Of a DNA stretch of 64,000 bases, positions 1-12,300 are shown piece after piece. The DNA is from Apteryx mantelli. Taxonomy: Eukaryota; Chordata; Aves; Apterygiformes; Apterygidae. The stretch covers positions 38,756,668-38,820,667 of the forward strand of contig NC_089981.1 of assembly GCF_036417845.1 (NCBI RefSeq). The letters are read 5' to 3'. The notes below the pieces were generated by a model. That model worked only from the letters and a program-made list of their open reading frames with translations. It did not search any database and had not been told where the DNA came from. Each line of letters starts with the position of its first letter. The stretch's first letter is position 1. Made by a program: the position numbers and the translations under genes.

Positions 1-906
1 CTTTATAAATCAGAATAGAGCAAGTTAATCTGCTAAAATGACTGCTCAACAGAAAAATCACTCTTATTCTGAGATGAAAGCTAAAACCAACAAGAACTGC
101 TCAAATCTTAGCTTTTGTTCAGTTTTCCTTTTCGTGGTTTTCTCCTGGTGATCTTTGGGGACATGAGAAATTAGTTTGGCAGAAATGTTTTTAGCACAAA
201 ACCTATAGAAGGGAAGTCTTAATGTCATGGTCCAATATACAAATGCCAGTTTTATCTACTTCATAGTCCCAGCCTCTTTCTTCTTTCCATTCCATCATTT
301 ATCTCACGTTTGAGGGATTTTTAAATCATATTTGAAAATATGGAGGCGTAATTCCTTCAAAATATTGACAGGATGCTGTGGTTTAAATTTACTTTATTTT
401 TCTTGGTCCCATTTCTAACAAGGTAATTAGCTCATAGATTTTCCGTATGCCATAGCTAAGGCAAAATTCTCCTGTTCTCTCTATACAGCAGAATTTGACT
501 GCAATCTTTTGCTGATCTTGAAAATATAGAACTCCACATAGTATAATACACTCAATAGATCTGAGACCAGTATTTTCGTCTTCAAATTTAGTCTGAAACC
601 TTTTTTTTTTTTTTACCAATTTTAAAAGGGAATAAATCATCTGAACTTTGTAGTTTACCCCCTCTTTATGCAGAGTTCATATTATTTGTACTAATCAGAG
701 GGTATTAAGATTGAATTTTGATTAAAACTGGAAGGCTGTGGGAGGCTGTCAGCTTTGTCTTGTTTGTGTGAGGTTTGTACAGTTATGCTGTAATAGCAAA
801 TTTGCTTTTAGACAGTTCGATTCACTGTTTGACTATTAAGTATTAAATGCTCAGTATGCTAAAATTTCTAAATGACATCACTGATTTACTGAGTCTTGTT
901 TTGCAG
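1..906 (+). other. ANO1: ANO1 intron (3' part)
   Basis: This AT-rich non-coding sequence lies upstream of an ANO1 coding exon and ends in a TTGCAG acceptor at 901-906. A T-run lies at about 601-614. I see no other exon or recognisable repeat in it. Confidence 0.8.
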
Positions 907-1012
907 ATACAAGGATTATCGAGAACCCCCTTGGTCTGAAAACAAGTATGACATTTCAAAGGACTTCTGGGCTGTCTTAGCAGCAAGATTAGCATTTGTG
1001 ATAGTTTTCCAG
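907..1012 (+). CDS. ANO1: ANO1 penultimate coding exon (anoctamin-1)
   Basis: This 106-bp exon is bounded by TTGCAG (901-906) and a GTATGT donor at 1013. The first base completes a split codon; 35 codons follow, starting [15 protein letters not shown] and ending LAFVIVFQ. I recognise this as the segment leading into the last transmembrane helix of anoctamin-1, the plasma-membrane Ca2+-activated chloride channel of secretory epithelia, smooth muscle and interstitial cells of Cajal. The reading frame continues in phase into the exon at 1996. Assignment to ANO1 rather than ANO2 rests on near-identity to the mammalian ANO1 peptide as I remember it, and on FADD lying downstream as in other amniotes. 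The rest of the gene lies upstream of the window. Confidence 0.93.
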
Positions 1013-1995
1013 GTATGTTATACAGCAGGCACTTTCTATATAAGAAAAGAGTTATCACTTTCTGTATAAGAAAGAAAAAGAGTTATCATATTTCTTCAGC
1101 TAAATAAGGCAGGCCACCTTTGGAAATAATTTATTAGGGCAAACAAAATATCTCCTTTCACAGCTGTTTCATGTAATAGCAAAGGAATTTGCCCATCCTT
1201 ATTCATCCTCTTTCTCCCTCCCACCCAGCCCCAGATAGGTAATCCCCAATGGGTAATTTCATCCGCAGGGACTGCCTGAACTGCTTTGATGCAGAGCAAT
1301 GTAATGACCTTAGTGAGCAGCAAAGCACAAGGATGATACTGATTAGGTCCCACCAATTTCTCCAGTAGGATATTACATATTTGCTGAAGAAGTGTAAGTT
1401 TTATTCCAAATCATTTCTAGATCTGGCCAAGATATGAAATTTCTGAGGTTTCCAAATTAGATTTTATCTCAAATTTGAATGAGATGGCAAAATCTTGTAA
1501 TTTTTCACTAAATAGCATTGTTCAATCACAACAGTTATGTTGGTTATTGTGATGTAGGTGTTTTAAGAGTCTGCCTTATTTAAACAACTTGTTTCCAAAA
1601 TTTTCCTTTTTTGACAAAATATGTATCTTTCTGTGAAAGACTTCACTTTCCTTGAATCAAGATTTTAAATTAAAAAATTTCACTTTTATCTGCTTCTGCC
1701 TTGCTGATGTAAAACTCATAAGCCACTTATCGATTATAGTATTTCCTTCTAAGTGGCTTTGACAGTATTTGTACATAAATTAGAAAGATCTGTGCCTGCC
1801 ATTTTTCTGTTCCTTCTAGTATTGATAGGAAATTGAGGTAAATTTGGCTCAGGATCAGACTTGTGACATGCAGTTGAGCCCAACTCAAATGTTGTCCTTC
1901 ATTCTTCCTTCTAAAGTACACTGAAAATAGCCCATTCCCTCACAGTCATCTTTTCATTTGACCTTGCTGACATTTTCTCACAATTTCATTTTCAG
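1013..1995 (+). other. ANO1: Last ANO1 intron
   Basis: This 983-bp intron runs from GTATGT at 1013 to a TTTTCATTTTCAG acceptor ending at 1995. Just inside the donor there is an imperfect tandem duplication (1031-1087). Apart from that duplication the intron shows nothing recognisable. Confidence 0.85.
1031..1087. repeat. Imperfect tandem duplication, 2 copies
   Basis: Two neighbouring units (1031-1056 and 1057-1087) both begin ACTTTCT and end AGAGTTATC. The second carries a G for A change and about five extra bases in its A/G-rich middle. The repeat starts 19 bp past the ANO1 splice donor. Confidence 0.75.
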
Positions 1996-2256
1996 AACTT
2001 GGTCATGTTTATGAGTGACTTTGTTGACTGGATTATCCCAGACATTCCCAAGGACATTAGTCAGCAGATTCATAAAGAGAAAGTTCTCATGGTGGAGGTC
2101 TTCATGAGAGAAGAGCAAGGAAAGCTGCAAATGCTAGAAACCTGGAAAGATAAGGACATGAAAAAAGGTGAAAACTGTAACAGTCACAGCCCCAAACTCT
2201 CCAGGAGCCACAGTGGGAGCTTGTCCTCCTGCCATTTGTATCCCGTTGACATATAG
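1996..2256 (+). CDS. ANO1: ANO1 terminal coding exon (anoctamin-1 C-terminus)
   Basis: The exon starts with AAC after TTCAG and runs 86 codons to a TAG stop at 2254-2256. Its first part, [20 protein letters not shown], is the end of transmembrane helix 10. Its two acidic residues five apart (D in VDW, D in IPD) correspond to the TM10 pair reported to contribute to an accessory Ca2+ site in TMEM16A; I place them by spacing only. Next comes the amphipathic cytosolic stretch [20 protein letters not shown], which is highly conserved in ANO1. The last ~35 residues (a Lys-rich, then Ser-rich tail ending HLYPVDI) differ from the mammalian C-terminus as I recall it, so the tail is fast-evolving. The upstream TTG at 1999 is an internal codon, not a start. 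Confidence 0.93.
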   Translation, partial: NLVMFMSDFVDWIIPDIPKDISQQIHKEKVLMVEVFMREEQGKLQMLETWKDKDMKKGENCNSHSPKLSRSHSGSLSSCHLYPVDI

Positions 2257-3810
2257 AAGAGGAAGGAGTTGAGCATATTGGGGCATTCCACTGATGAACA
2301 GGCCATCATGGAAAGGGCAGGACTTGATTAATACTGGATGACCTGGTGCCATGTTTAAGGATGTGCTGCCATTTTGCACCCATCTTTGTGAGGAATGCTC
2401 TTCTTACAAATATGGAGGACCACGTTCTATTTCTGATCTCTTTTTTTTCCTTTTGCACAAGCAGTAATGCAGGGAATTTTTATATTTCATCGTTAGATAA
2501 CACTATTGATGTTGGTGTGCATTAATAAATGCAGGTACTTAGTACATCTTGATAGAGATATTCTCTGAGAATTTGACCTTAGCCTATTAATTAAGTAAAT
2601 AAAGGTAAATTTTAAGTAATAATACTACTAATAATTTAAAATATTTTTTTGGAACCCCAGGCTTGAAGATCTGTGGGGCAACTCTACAAAGTATATGCAA
2701 AACAGTTTTAGAGTGTGCTCTAGTATTCCCTTTGGCAGGAAGAGAGAAACAATATAAAGCTTACCAGACTGATTCACTTTCAAAGATATGGTTTAGCTCT
2801 GCTGGCAGACTTCTGTATTTGAACCTGCAGGTCCAAGACAAACAAAGCTGCCATTGAGTCAGCTAAGGTGTAGAGAGAAATAAATGTGTGGGGCACTTGT
2901 GGCAACCTGCTGTGTACTTGAGAACTCCACTGGGGCACTGTTCTGTTCAGAAACATCAGAAAATTGCATCAAAATTGAATGCCTTTATCTTCATCCCAGT
3001 TCTGCAACCATGGAAAGCTGCTTGCTTACTGGAAAAGCTGCTTTTACCAATGAACAACTAATGTGGATGAAGCTATCTCAGTGCCCCAGCCTGCATCATA
3101 TGCATTTGAGCATTCCCCTGGAGATTCCCCACTAGTAGCCATGCAGCAGCAGCACAGTTTCTGAGAACCTCCCAGCAGGTAGATTATCACAGCGCATTTT
3201 GTTAAATGCCCTGAATTAATGAGCACGTGTAGAGCTCCAGTGTCTCTCACTGCCCTGCTTAGTCCTTGGACACTGTTCCTGAGGAGTTACACATTTTCCC
3301 ATTATATTAGCACATCTCTTCCTTAGCCAGGTTTTTCTCTGTAGCCCTCTGTTCTCTGCAGGAGAAAGGAGTCTGCACCCATTTTTCACGGCCAGTTGCC
3401 CCTGCAGACTTTGTACTATTGAATGGCATCTCCCAGAAGCTATGCCAAAAGGGGTAAATCCAAACCATATTCCACATACTGTCTTCAGTGGAAGTTTTGC
3501 CTGCACTGGGGCTACAGGACCAGACCTTCAGTTACAGGACTTTTATTTTTGTCTTAAAATACCCTAGCTTTTGTACAAGGAACTTCCTTAAAGTGTTAGT
3601 CTAAAATCCTTACTTATGAAGCCTATCTAAATCTCATCAGTGCAACTCTTTTTATGTATCGTACATTTTAGTTTTGCTTTGTCAATGATAAACTGCACTT
3701 CCAAATAATATTGGTGCAATTAATCTCATTTCTTTTATTGCTGTCTTGTCCATGGCACTTACGTAACAAGTATAAAACTGAAGAATAAAATAAAAGCTAA
3801 AGATGTTCTT
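2257..3810 (+). other. ANO1: Probable ANO1 3'UTR
   Basis: This sequence follows the ANO1 stop. The first AATAAA is at 2524-2529. A stronger site is the overlapping pair AATAAAATAAA at 3784-3794, followed by GT-rich sequence (3825-3840) suited to a cleavage element. I infer an end near 3.81 kb. Short open frames at 2663-2857 and 2884-3135 show no domain and I do not treat them as genes. The true end needs RNA data. Confidence 0.5.
3784..3794 (+). terminator. ANO1: Overlapping double AATAAA, candidate ANO1 poly(A) signal
   Basis: Two AATAAA hexamers overlap by one base. A GT-rich tract lies about 30-45 bp downstream. It is the best polyadenylation signal within 2 kb of the ANO1 stop; an earlier single AATAAA is at 2524-2529. 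Confidence 0.5.
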
Positions 3811-4223
3811 TAAAGTCTAACTACTGTATGGTTTGTTACAAAACCAAATGTCGAGACTGTTTTCAAGAAAAGTTAGTTTCTCTTTTTCCATTTCTTTTTT
3901 CTTTGCCAAACTAATTTAAAGATTAATGCTAGAACTTTAAAAATGCCATATTTAGCTTTTGCTATATTTATTTGTTTTAAAGTATGTGATAAACTTGATG
4001 TTTTTCTGTGGTCTGTCCAAAGAAGGTACCAGAAAAGAAATTGTGTGGAAGAAAGAGAATGATATTAACCAAATACTCTTAAAGCTAATTTAAAATATTG
4101 ATCCAACCAAAGATTTTTATTAATAAAGGGCTTCTATTTTGCTAACTCTTGTTTCTGTTGTATTTTGACTTGCAGGAATGTCACTATTTTTAAAATTTGT
4201 AACTTATGATAGCTTACTATTAT

Positions 4224-4349
4224 GGGGCCAAATCCTGCCCAGTTTATTCACATGATAAGCATTATGCCTGGTAGTAAGTGTTTACAAGATCAGGCCCATT
4301 GACTGCAATAGAACTGTGAATGTGAATAAATTAAGCAGAATTTTGTCCA
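4224..4349. mobile_element. Palindromic MITE-like element
   Basis: The arms at 4225-4253 and 4320-4348 are inverted copies of each other with about 23 of 29 positions matching; six bases at the inner end (TTCACAT / ATGTGAA) are perfect. The arm begins GGGCCAAATCCTGC, which resembles short self-complementary elements I recall as abundant in turtle, crocodilian and bird DNA. It is about 125 bp long with no coding capacity, consistent with a non-autonomous DNA transposon. Divergence between the arms indicates great age. I cannot name the family, and no clear target-site duplication is visible. Confidence 0.65.
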
Positions 4350-6079
4350 CAAATCCTGTTGGAAAAATATTCTTCCTTTCATTCCTTGGTAGCCCAAAAG
4401 TTCTACAAGAAAGCCAAATATGAATTACCTATTCTGAAGACAAATGTTAGGAAACTTCCTCCAAAGGAATTTCATCTGTAAATATTTATCTAAAAGTGTT
4501 CCCAGCTTAATACTGACATTCCTGTAAATAGTAAAACTATATCCTGAACACACATGTATCAGAATTTTTCTTTATTTGCTGAAATCATAAAATAGTAACA
4601 GTTGCTTATACTTTCTTTTGTACAGTAAAATGTTTGAAATGGAATTTTGTATGTAAAAACTGTATTACTACTTAGATAATGGTAAGACTCTTTCATGGAA
4701 TCATTTTTTAAGAAAAGTAAATATATACTAAATCTCTTCAGTTGTTTTTTTTCTTTGAAAATTTACTTGAAATATACTTAAATATGCAAAAGTTCCTCCT
4801 TTGAGACAGGTTCAATTTCCAGCAATCCTTGTGCTCCAAGGATGCAAACGTGAGTACTAGATCTGAGTTATAAACCAAATCATGTCACAGTTTGCATAAA
4901 CTGGTTCTTTGATACCCTTCACAGTGCTTCTTATCTACTCAGATAGTAGAGACCAGAACTGAGAGATTTTTTTGCAAATATTGGCTAATTCATTTGTAGA
5001 CATCTTCCTGACAGCTGAGAGTGCAAATCCTGCACTCTGGCTGCTTTAGACACCCATTTTGAGATGAGATGAATCTGTGTCCACAGAGGGAGGTTTGGCT
5101 GCTAGCACAGACAAAGACATGAAATCCTGTCCTGGGAGCTTTAATTTTCTTGTCTTTAGTCTTAAGCATTTAGCAGAATGTAATGGGTAAGAGTTTTCAC
5201 TAAGTTATTTGAAATGGGCTCCTAACAAGGAAGAATGTTATTTGGTTCATTCAGTCTAATTGAAAAAAATGTATTCGTTATTAGAGGAAAAATGTTGAAT
5301 GGTTAAAGAATTGAATCCTTCAAGTACATCTTGCTGACCCCAGCTCTGAAGTGCAATAGTGCAGGAGGCAGAAAGGCTCTGCTGCGTAGTTCACAGTCTT
5401 ACTGGTGTTGTGTGACCGAACAAACAACGCCGGGCTCCGAACCTGCCTGGCAATTCTACTTTTTCGTTTCCTTCCCACCTTTAACTGTTCTGTGAGAAGG
5501 CAAAGAGGGACGTTTCATACCATTTCTTCCTTTCTAGCTAGAAAATATTAATGTTTCTAACTCTAATCAGATTTAACTAGAAGGTAGGGATTCTGTTCCT
5601 GGATAATGAATATGAAAACCTGTTCCTAGACCACTCTCAAGATCTTTCAGCTGTTTACTTTTAGGGGATAGGTACAAGATATCCGGCACTGGAGCATGAG
5701 TAATCACACTGAAGTCAGTTTTGTATTATGCTTGTTTTGTGGTTTGTTTGTTATCCAAATAAAGGTAAGGCCTTAGTCTTATAGAAAAGATGTGTCATCA
5801 GGTTAAGTCAAACACAATGTTGCCCATGTCAAACACAAAATTCTGTTCCTCAACACTTCATCATTGTGAATAACTTTTGTAGAAGCAGATGAATCGCTGC
5901 CCATATGGTAACTGCATTGGTTTTGTCACTTCTTAAAGATAAAATAGTAGGTAGGAGTTCATTAGCTATAAGATAAGGGCTTCCATAAAGAGATTTGCAC
6001 TGCTGTTGTGTAACCTTAATGAAAGTTTTTTTCATATTATTGATACAAATAGAAACAGGTTTTGCTCTTTTGCCAACAG

Positions 6080-6204
6080 CAAATTTAAGGAATTATTATG
6101 CTAATAAGGATTCATTGGAAGATGAGAAAAGTACAGTGAAAGTTAATTCAGAGGAGCAGAAATCTGAAAGTGCCCAAGAAATAACTGAAGAGACCTGGAT
6201 GTGA
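6080..6204 (+). other. Orphan terminal-exon-like segment (unidentified)
   Basis: A pyrimidine-rich tract and AG (about 6060-6079) precede an open frame that reads ANLRNYYANKDSLEDEKS and continues as a Glu/Ser/Lys-rich tail ending EITEETWM before TGA at 6202-6204. About 170 bp on there is ATTAAA followed by an A-rich run (6374-6396). It could be an alternative last exon of ANO1, the 3' end of a decayed retrocopy, or chance. I do not recognise the protein; the acidic low-complexity composition makes chance quite possible. Confidence 0.2.
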
Positions 6205-8842
6205 CATGCAGCTACTGTGTGGACCAGCTCTTATATCCAGGTTTTGAAGAAAGATAGTTTCTGTATTTATCTTGTCAACTGAATTCTGTATGGATTTGAC
6301 AGCGTTCAACCTGTTCTTGGCATGCTTCTGGCAAAAAATTATAAATACAAAACTTCATTCCCTCTGCCCTTTGATTAAAAAAAAGAAAAAAAAAAGATTT
6401 ATTAAACAGGAAAATTAGTGTACTAGTTTACTTAGTCAAAAAGCAGATAAAGACAGAATAGTAGGATAGCTTATAGTTGGAAGTGGCTACATAGGACATG
6501 TTTAAACTCCTGCTAAAATACACTGCTTGCTTTACGCTATCCAAAGTTGTGGAAAAGACACAATTTCAACTGGTACTTTTGAGGAGGAGATCACACACAC
6601 CCTATTGTGTTGACAGAACAAGTCTGAATCTTCTGGATTTCCATGTCATTGTGTTTCTAAGATACTGTATTACAAATATTTTGCAGTCTTAAATAGCTTA
6701 AGTCTCAAGTCAAAGCAAAGATACGTTTCTATTTTTAACCCCTCAGTACTTTCTGGTGCTGAGCTGTTAATGATCTTTTTGGCTCTTGTGATCTCCAATA
6801 ACCAACAAAGCAATTTACTTTTCATCTTGTTACCTCTGAACTGTCCGGAAGTTTTGAAGATCATTTGAGTGCATTTTAATTTTCCTATGAAGTTTTCAAA
6901 GTAAACAACTCTTTCCTTTTGCCACTGAAGAAGCACTGTGTCTTAAAACTTAACTCTGGTTCAATTATTTTCCCATTTGAGTACTATTTATTCCATGACC
7001 AAACACAATATGCCATTTTTAGTACAGCAGAGAAAAAAATATATAGTGTTTTCTTTTTCTTTTCATTTCATTTAAAAGCTAAACAGACCTTTCTGAGAAA
7101 CTATTAAAGTGGCCTTTTTTTTAAATTTTAAACTCTTCCTTAATTTTTAATACCATGAATGCAGCCTCATTCAAAGCCACCTGAAGCCAAAGAAAATATT
7201 TTCTTCGATTCTCTTTGACTTCAGTGCACTTTACAGGAGACACTAAGCATTGCTTATTAAATGATTGGTTCCACTTATAATAAAAATTGTTAGTACTTAC
7301 TATCTGGTACTTTCATAACTTTTAGAGTGTGAGCTAAAGCCAAAATATATCGATTCAGATGAGTTGTGCAAGCAGTAAAGAGATTTACATGCTATTGTGT
7401 TAGCTACCATGAAGTAAAGGGCTCAGAAAATCAAAGGCATTGCATAGTCATGTTAACTTAGCTAGTTAAACAAGTCTGAAGGTTTTGAGGTCATAGCCTT
7501 CATTCTGCTTAGTACCACAGCATGCGTATGAGAAAATTCAAGCCAATGTGGGAACGTATCCATCAAGTTACACAAGAGAAAAAGAATCAAAATACAACAT
7601 AAAGCATTTTGAAAGTGCTTGTGCTGAATAAACTTAAAAGCTTAACAGAGTCCATTTTTCAGAACAGGAGTTAAACTTCTGTAGTTAAGCAATCTTCCTG
7701 AGTGCGGAAGTAAAGGTTATTCCATATATTTATTTCTAAATGATAAAGAGTGGCCATCTTTTCTACCTGAAATAAAAGAGAGGGATGCAAGGGAAAAGTA
7801 GCAAATAGGGAAGGGAGAGGGAAAAGGCTTTTGGCTGAGGTTCTCAGGACCCAAGCTAGCTGGCAGACCAGCCCCAGAAGTTGTTTTTCTGGTCTCTGAA
7901 TTGCTTCCCAAGGCAAGGCCATGTTGTAGATAGGTTATCGGGTAGCCTTTACTATTCGTTTTCTGACTGTTTGCAATCTCATCCTGCCAAGCAATGCAAT
8001 ACTGTTGATCTTCTTATCAGATGCAAGTTGGATGGCAGTGGGGAACAGAACAAAAACAAAATAAGAAAGGGGAGATGTCTCAGGCAGCAGGGAAGCCTTG
8101 GTGACTAGGCATTGTCCGCTGACTGACAGAATTGCAAATAATACCACAGGCCTTGGCAATCAAAATTAAATAGGTGCAGTGAAAGCAACACTTTTCCCTG
8201 TGAACATGCCAGCCACCTCTCCACTCAAAAGCTGTCTTTATTTCACTGACCCAGAAAGACACAATTACCCAAATAGTATAACCTATCATCATTTTGGTCA
8301 CAGATTAAGTCTAAATTCTGGCATACCAATTTTGAGTCCTTAGTTTTCAGTCTAACTTACTTTTTTCTCTGAGACATGATCTCTAAGCCCTTGTAGACAC
8401 CAATAGGCCTTTTTATTTAGACTAATGCAATTATTTTCTCTCTCATGTTCCTTCAGGAACATGCTTATTTTTAACATTGATCAGAGGAATTTATAAACTC
8501 TCACACTGTTTCCAACATTGAAGTCAGGCCCCAGTTATTGCAGCCCTTTCAGTTTTGTAGTAGCTAAGTCTCCATAGTTTAAACCCTCAAAGAGAGTATG
8601 CAGGTAAGTGGCTAATCTGTCTCTGTTGACTGCTCTGAAGGAGCAAAGCAGCACCACGTCTAGGTAGCACCGTCTTTACAGGAGGCAAGTCCCAGCTATC
8701 CTCACAGGAGCCTGTCATTATCTAAGCATCTCACATTTCTTAATGTTTTAATCTTCAATCATTAGCATCATCAGTAGGTAAAGAAATATAATTACTCACA
8801 GGTAATTAACCATCAAGTGGGCAAGTAATAAATCTCAGCAGA

Positions 8843-8935
8843 CTAGATTATTCCAGGTTTACTGATAGGAAACTAAGCCCAGTGGAAAAACTAAGCTTTC
8901 AGCCCTGTCTGCAGCTTAAAAACCTGAAGAGGCCA
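8843..8935 (+). repeat. Possible ancient MIR-type SINE remnant
   Basis: The stretch around TTTACTGATAGGAAACTAAGC resembles the conserved core of MIR-type SINEs (tttacagatgaggaaactgag), and loosely similar sequence lies upstream from about 8728. Similarity is by eye only and highly diverged. Confidence 0.22.
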
Positions 8936-9295
8936 AAGTTTCATTCAAAGTAGAAGACTCCTAAAGAACAGGTCTCATTCTTTTTAAAATGGGGACACCC
9001 ATCTTTTACAGACTGGAACATTCACCCAGCGAGTTGGAGAACCAAGGTCTAGGCCATTTTTAGCTTGAAAGGAATCAAGGCCACATTTCTGTAGAGAGGC
9101 TTTCCCTAGGTCAAACTACAGAGTGGTCTTAAACTGCTGCTCTCCCTCCTCTGCTAACCCCTCTGTGCCACCAAGAACACAAGAGTTTGCAGGTCAGAAA
9201 GAGCCCATGCATGTAAGGAAGGGGTTCCATAACCTCGTGGATTCCAGACCCACTCCTAGATTTATTTATGCATTTTACTCTGCACAGGCATTGCT

Positions 9296-9309
9296 GGGGG
9301 GGGAGGGGG
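9296..9309 (+). repeat. G-run (G8-A-G5)
   Basis: Thirteen of fourteen bases are G, interrupted by a single A. It is intergenic and has no evident function. Confidence 0.8.
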
Positions 9310-12300
9310 TTGAGAGCTGCCAGAGGAACAGTGAAAGTCCTGAGAGTAAATTAACGTGAATTTCAGCTGCATCTTCTTCCTGGCTCCAAAGAACAAAAGT
9401 AAAACTGGAGTCAGTTCTGAAATTCTCCTAAATCTCACTACTTTTAATGGTTTTAATTTTAACTTTGAATCCAAATTTCTCCCCATTTTTACAATGTTTG
9501 TCTTTTAGCTCTAAGTGAAAAGAGCTGTAGAGCAAAGCTGTTAGCCATCTCTGTGTCTCCATGTGGATAAGGAATGACAATCACTTCCAGGTATTTGGCA
9601 AAGGCGTAATGAAGGCTTCTTCTGCTTTAAAAGGTCTCACTCAAAAATCGGTGAAAAACAACATAGCTATATGTGTTTTGCAGAGGCAGAGAAAGTGAGC
9701 ATGGGTATGATCTTATGTTGCAAGCCACTTGATTACAATTGTGTCTCTGAATGAGAGCTTCTCAGGAAAAATGAATGCAGCATGTTATTTCTTTTGAGGG
9801 CAGGCAGATATATCTGTAGTGCATGTAAACTCTTCCTTGCTTTTCACTGAAGTGTACACACTGTAGGCAAAATATATAAATGCTGCATTTTGTATTTTAT
9901 CGATCCATTGTTCTCCCAGTATGTCACTCCTTCCTAGACTTTTCATCTCTGGAACAAAGACAACAAGTTTCCATTATGTTTGTGTATGCAAATGAATTCC
10001 AAATTGTGTCTTAAAACTAATCTGTATCTGGGTCTGAATAAAGCACTGGGGACTAGCTCAAATTATATAGTTTAGAGAGCAGAAAATAATACTTTCTTCT
10101 GCCCACCAAGGATCAAGGCAGGGGCATCATGAAAGCAGATTTGCTTATTTATTATTTTTAAATTCCTGTGAGTAACTAACCTAGTCATATCCTGTGTCAT
10201 TTAATGGTTGCCTAAAACAATTCACATTTTAAAAGGAAATAACTGATCCAGATAATAATTGTACTGTGCTGGAGCAGACAGGGCACTCCTTCTCTAATCA
10301 GATTTGAAAAAAATTTACACCTTCCAACTTCAATGAAAGTGAGATAATGACTCAGATGTGAAATACTGTAGTGGCACATTCTTGAAGGAAAAAAGAAAAA
10401 TCTACTCATCTTTCCTCTAATTAGTAGTTCATTGGTAGTTCTACTGCCAATAAATAATCACACGTGTCTGAATTAACACTTGGTTTTAAGAAATATGTCC
10501 CCCTCTTGGTTTGTTGCTATTTGCAGTCAACATAGTGAACTCACTACACCTGAGTTTAACTCAAAAATTAAGCAAGCATGGCCAGGCTCATTCTTTTATA
10601 TTTATTAAAGAGACATTTTAATAACTCTGGGAGATATTTGGAGGCTGAAATGTTTTCTGATCTGTGAACAGGCTATTCTGCCTGACGAATGCAGAAACCT
10701 GTTTGGGGAAAAAATTTATTTTGACAATTTTCACAGTAAAACTGCAGAATAGCAATGACTAGCCCCAAAAGAGAGTCTGATAATTCAAAAGAGACAAGAT
10801 AAGGAATATTCACAGACAAAAATTCCTGCCACTACATTTTCAAGTGTAGATGCAATGTAGCAGCCAACTGAGTACTGTTGTACTCGGTGAGGATAGGGGC
10901 AGGATTGCAGAAGATGAAGTTCAAGGGTATGGGGCTATTTGCATGCTTTTATAAGAAGTATTCCCAGTGGTGCAAACTGAGTGTGAAATTGATCTGTTTA
11001 ATGCAAAATAATTAATTGTAAGATAGGCTAACCTTTTTCATAGCTGCTCAGAATGTTGTATTTTCCAATGCAAAGAAGGAGACAAATAACGTCCTCTACT
11101 ATCCATGAAAATAAATCTTATGTGGTAAGTATTTACCTTTTCTTATTTTTATTGGGCTTGGGAACTGGAAATACGATAGCTCAAGAAAAGAGAGAACAAA
11201 CGCATGCACTCTGCAGGAGTTAATTAACATTGGCTTTGGAGTCCAGCAGTCAAAACTGCTAGGTTGTATCCCTGAAGGTACAGCAGCTTCCAGATTGTAT
11301 CCTAACTTCTTTTGCTTCGTTCTCAGGCAGTCACAGAGCACACTTTTGCTGTGTGATGGAGCATCGTCTCCAGTATATGTATGTGAGTCCATGGGTCTGA
11401 CCAAGTGTCAGACTCCCAAGTCACTTAGGTACAGTAGCTCTCCACCACACTAATTGAGATGTTTTGTCTTCAGAGCCACGCGAGTATCTCTGCATGGCAC
11501 TGTAGAAGACATGCACGAGGACATGCCTTGGCATAGACTAACACAAGCTTTGGTGTCACTGTATCATATTCTGCTGCAGGTTCATCTTTGTGAGGAAATT
11601 GCCCAGAATAGCTACTTCATATAGCTACTCTAAGGTAACCCCCCGGGGGTGGACACCAAATGTCATTGTTCAGGTTGGCTTCACCTAGTTCCAGCAGGGA
11701 CTTAATAGAATAAAAAGTGCCCAGAAAGAAATCAAATTATAATTAGCTACTATCTGGGGAGTTTTTTTATTCATTCCCTGACTTATTTCACAATAACATT
11801 CCTGTATAGACAACCCATGCTTTTTCTGTTCTTCCACTTATCCAAGTGCAAAATTGATGTTATACAGCTTAAGTAACAAATACAGTTGAAAGGAATGAGA
11901 TGTGCTAGTCTAATATATACACATAGTTTTATTGACATGTGAAATGCTTGTCTGGATGGCCTAATGCTTACATGGTATGATGAAAATTCACTACAAAAAT
12001 AGGTAAATGTCAAGTCAGAGGTTTTTAGCCGGACAAAATAAACAAAAGTTTACAATCTACCCTTCCCCTAAAGTTAAACTAACTTCTCCTGCCAACAATA
12101 ACACAACAGAATTATTTCAACAGAATTATATCAACACTTCTTCTGTTTCAATATTAAGTTCAAGCATCTGTTAACAACTTATTGCTTGTTGTTGTTGTTA
12201 CTTGGCCAGATCCTTTATCTGTATACAACCTATTCATGCTGGAGTTCACTTTCTTTTCAATACTTATTTGCTTTTCCCACAGTCCACTTCTAATTTTCTC

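Noticed and set aside
8444-8463. Small palindrome CATGTTCCTTCAGGAACATG
   Set aside because: An 8-bp stem of this kind is expected by chance several times in 64 kb; it resembles no complete receptor response element.
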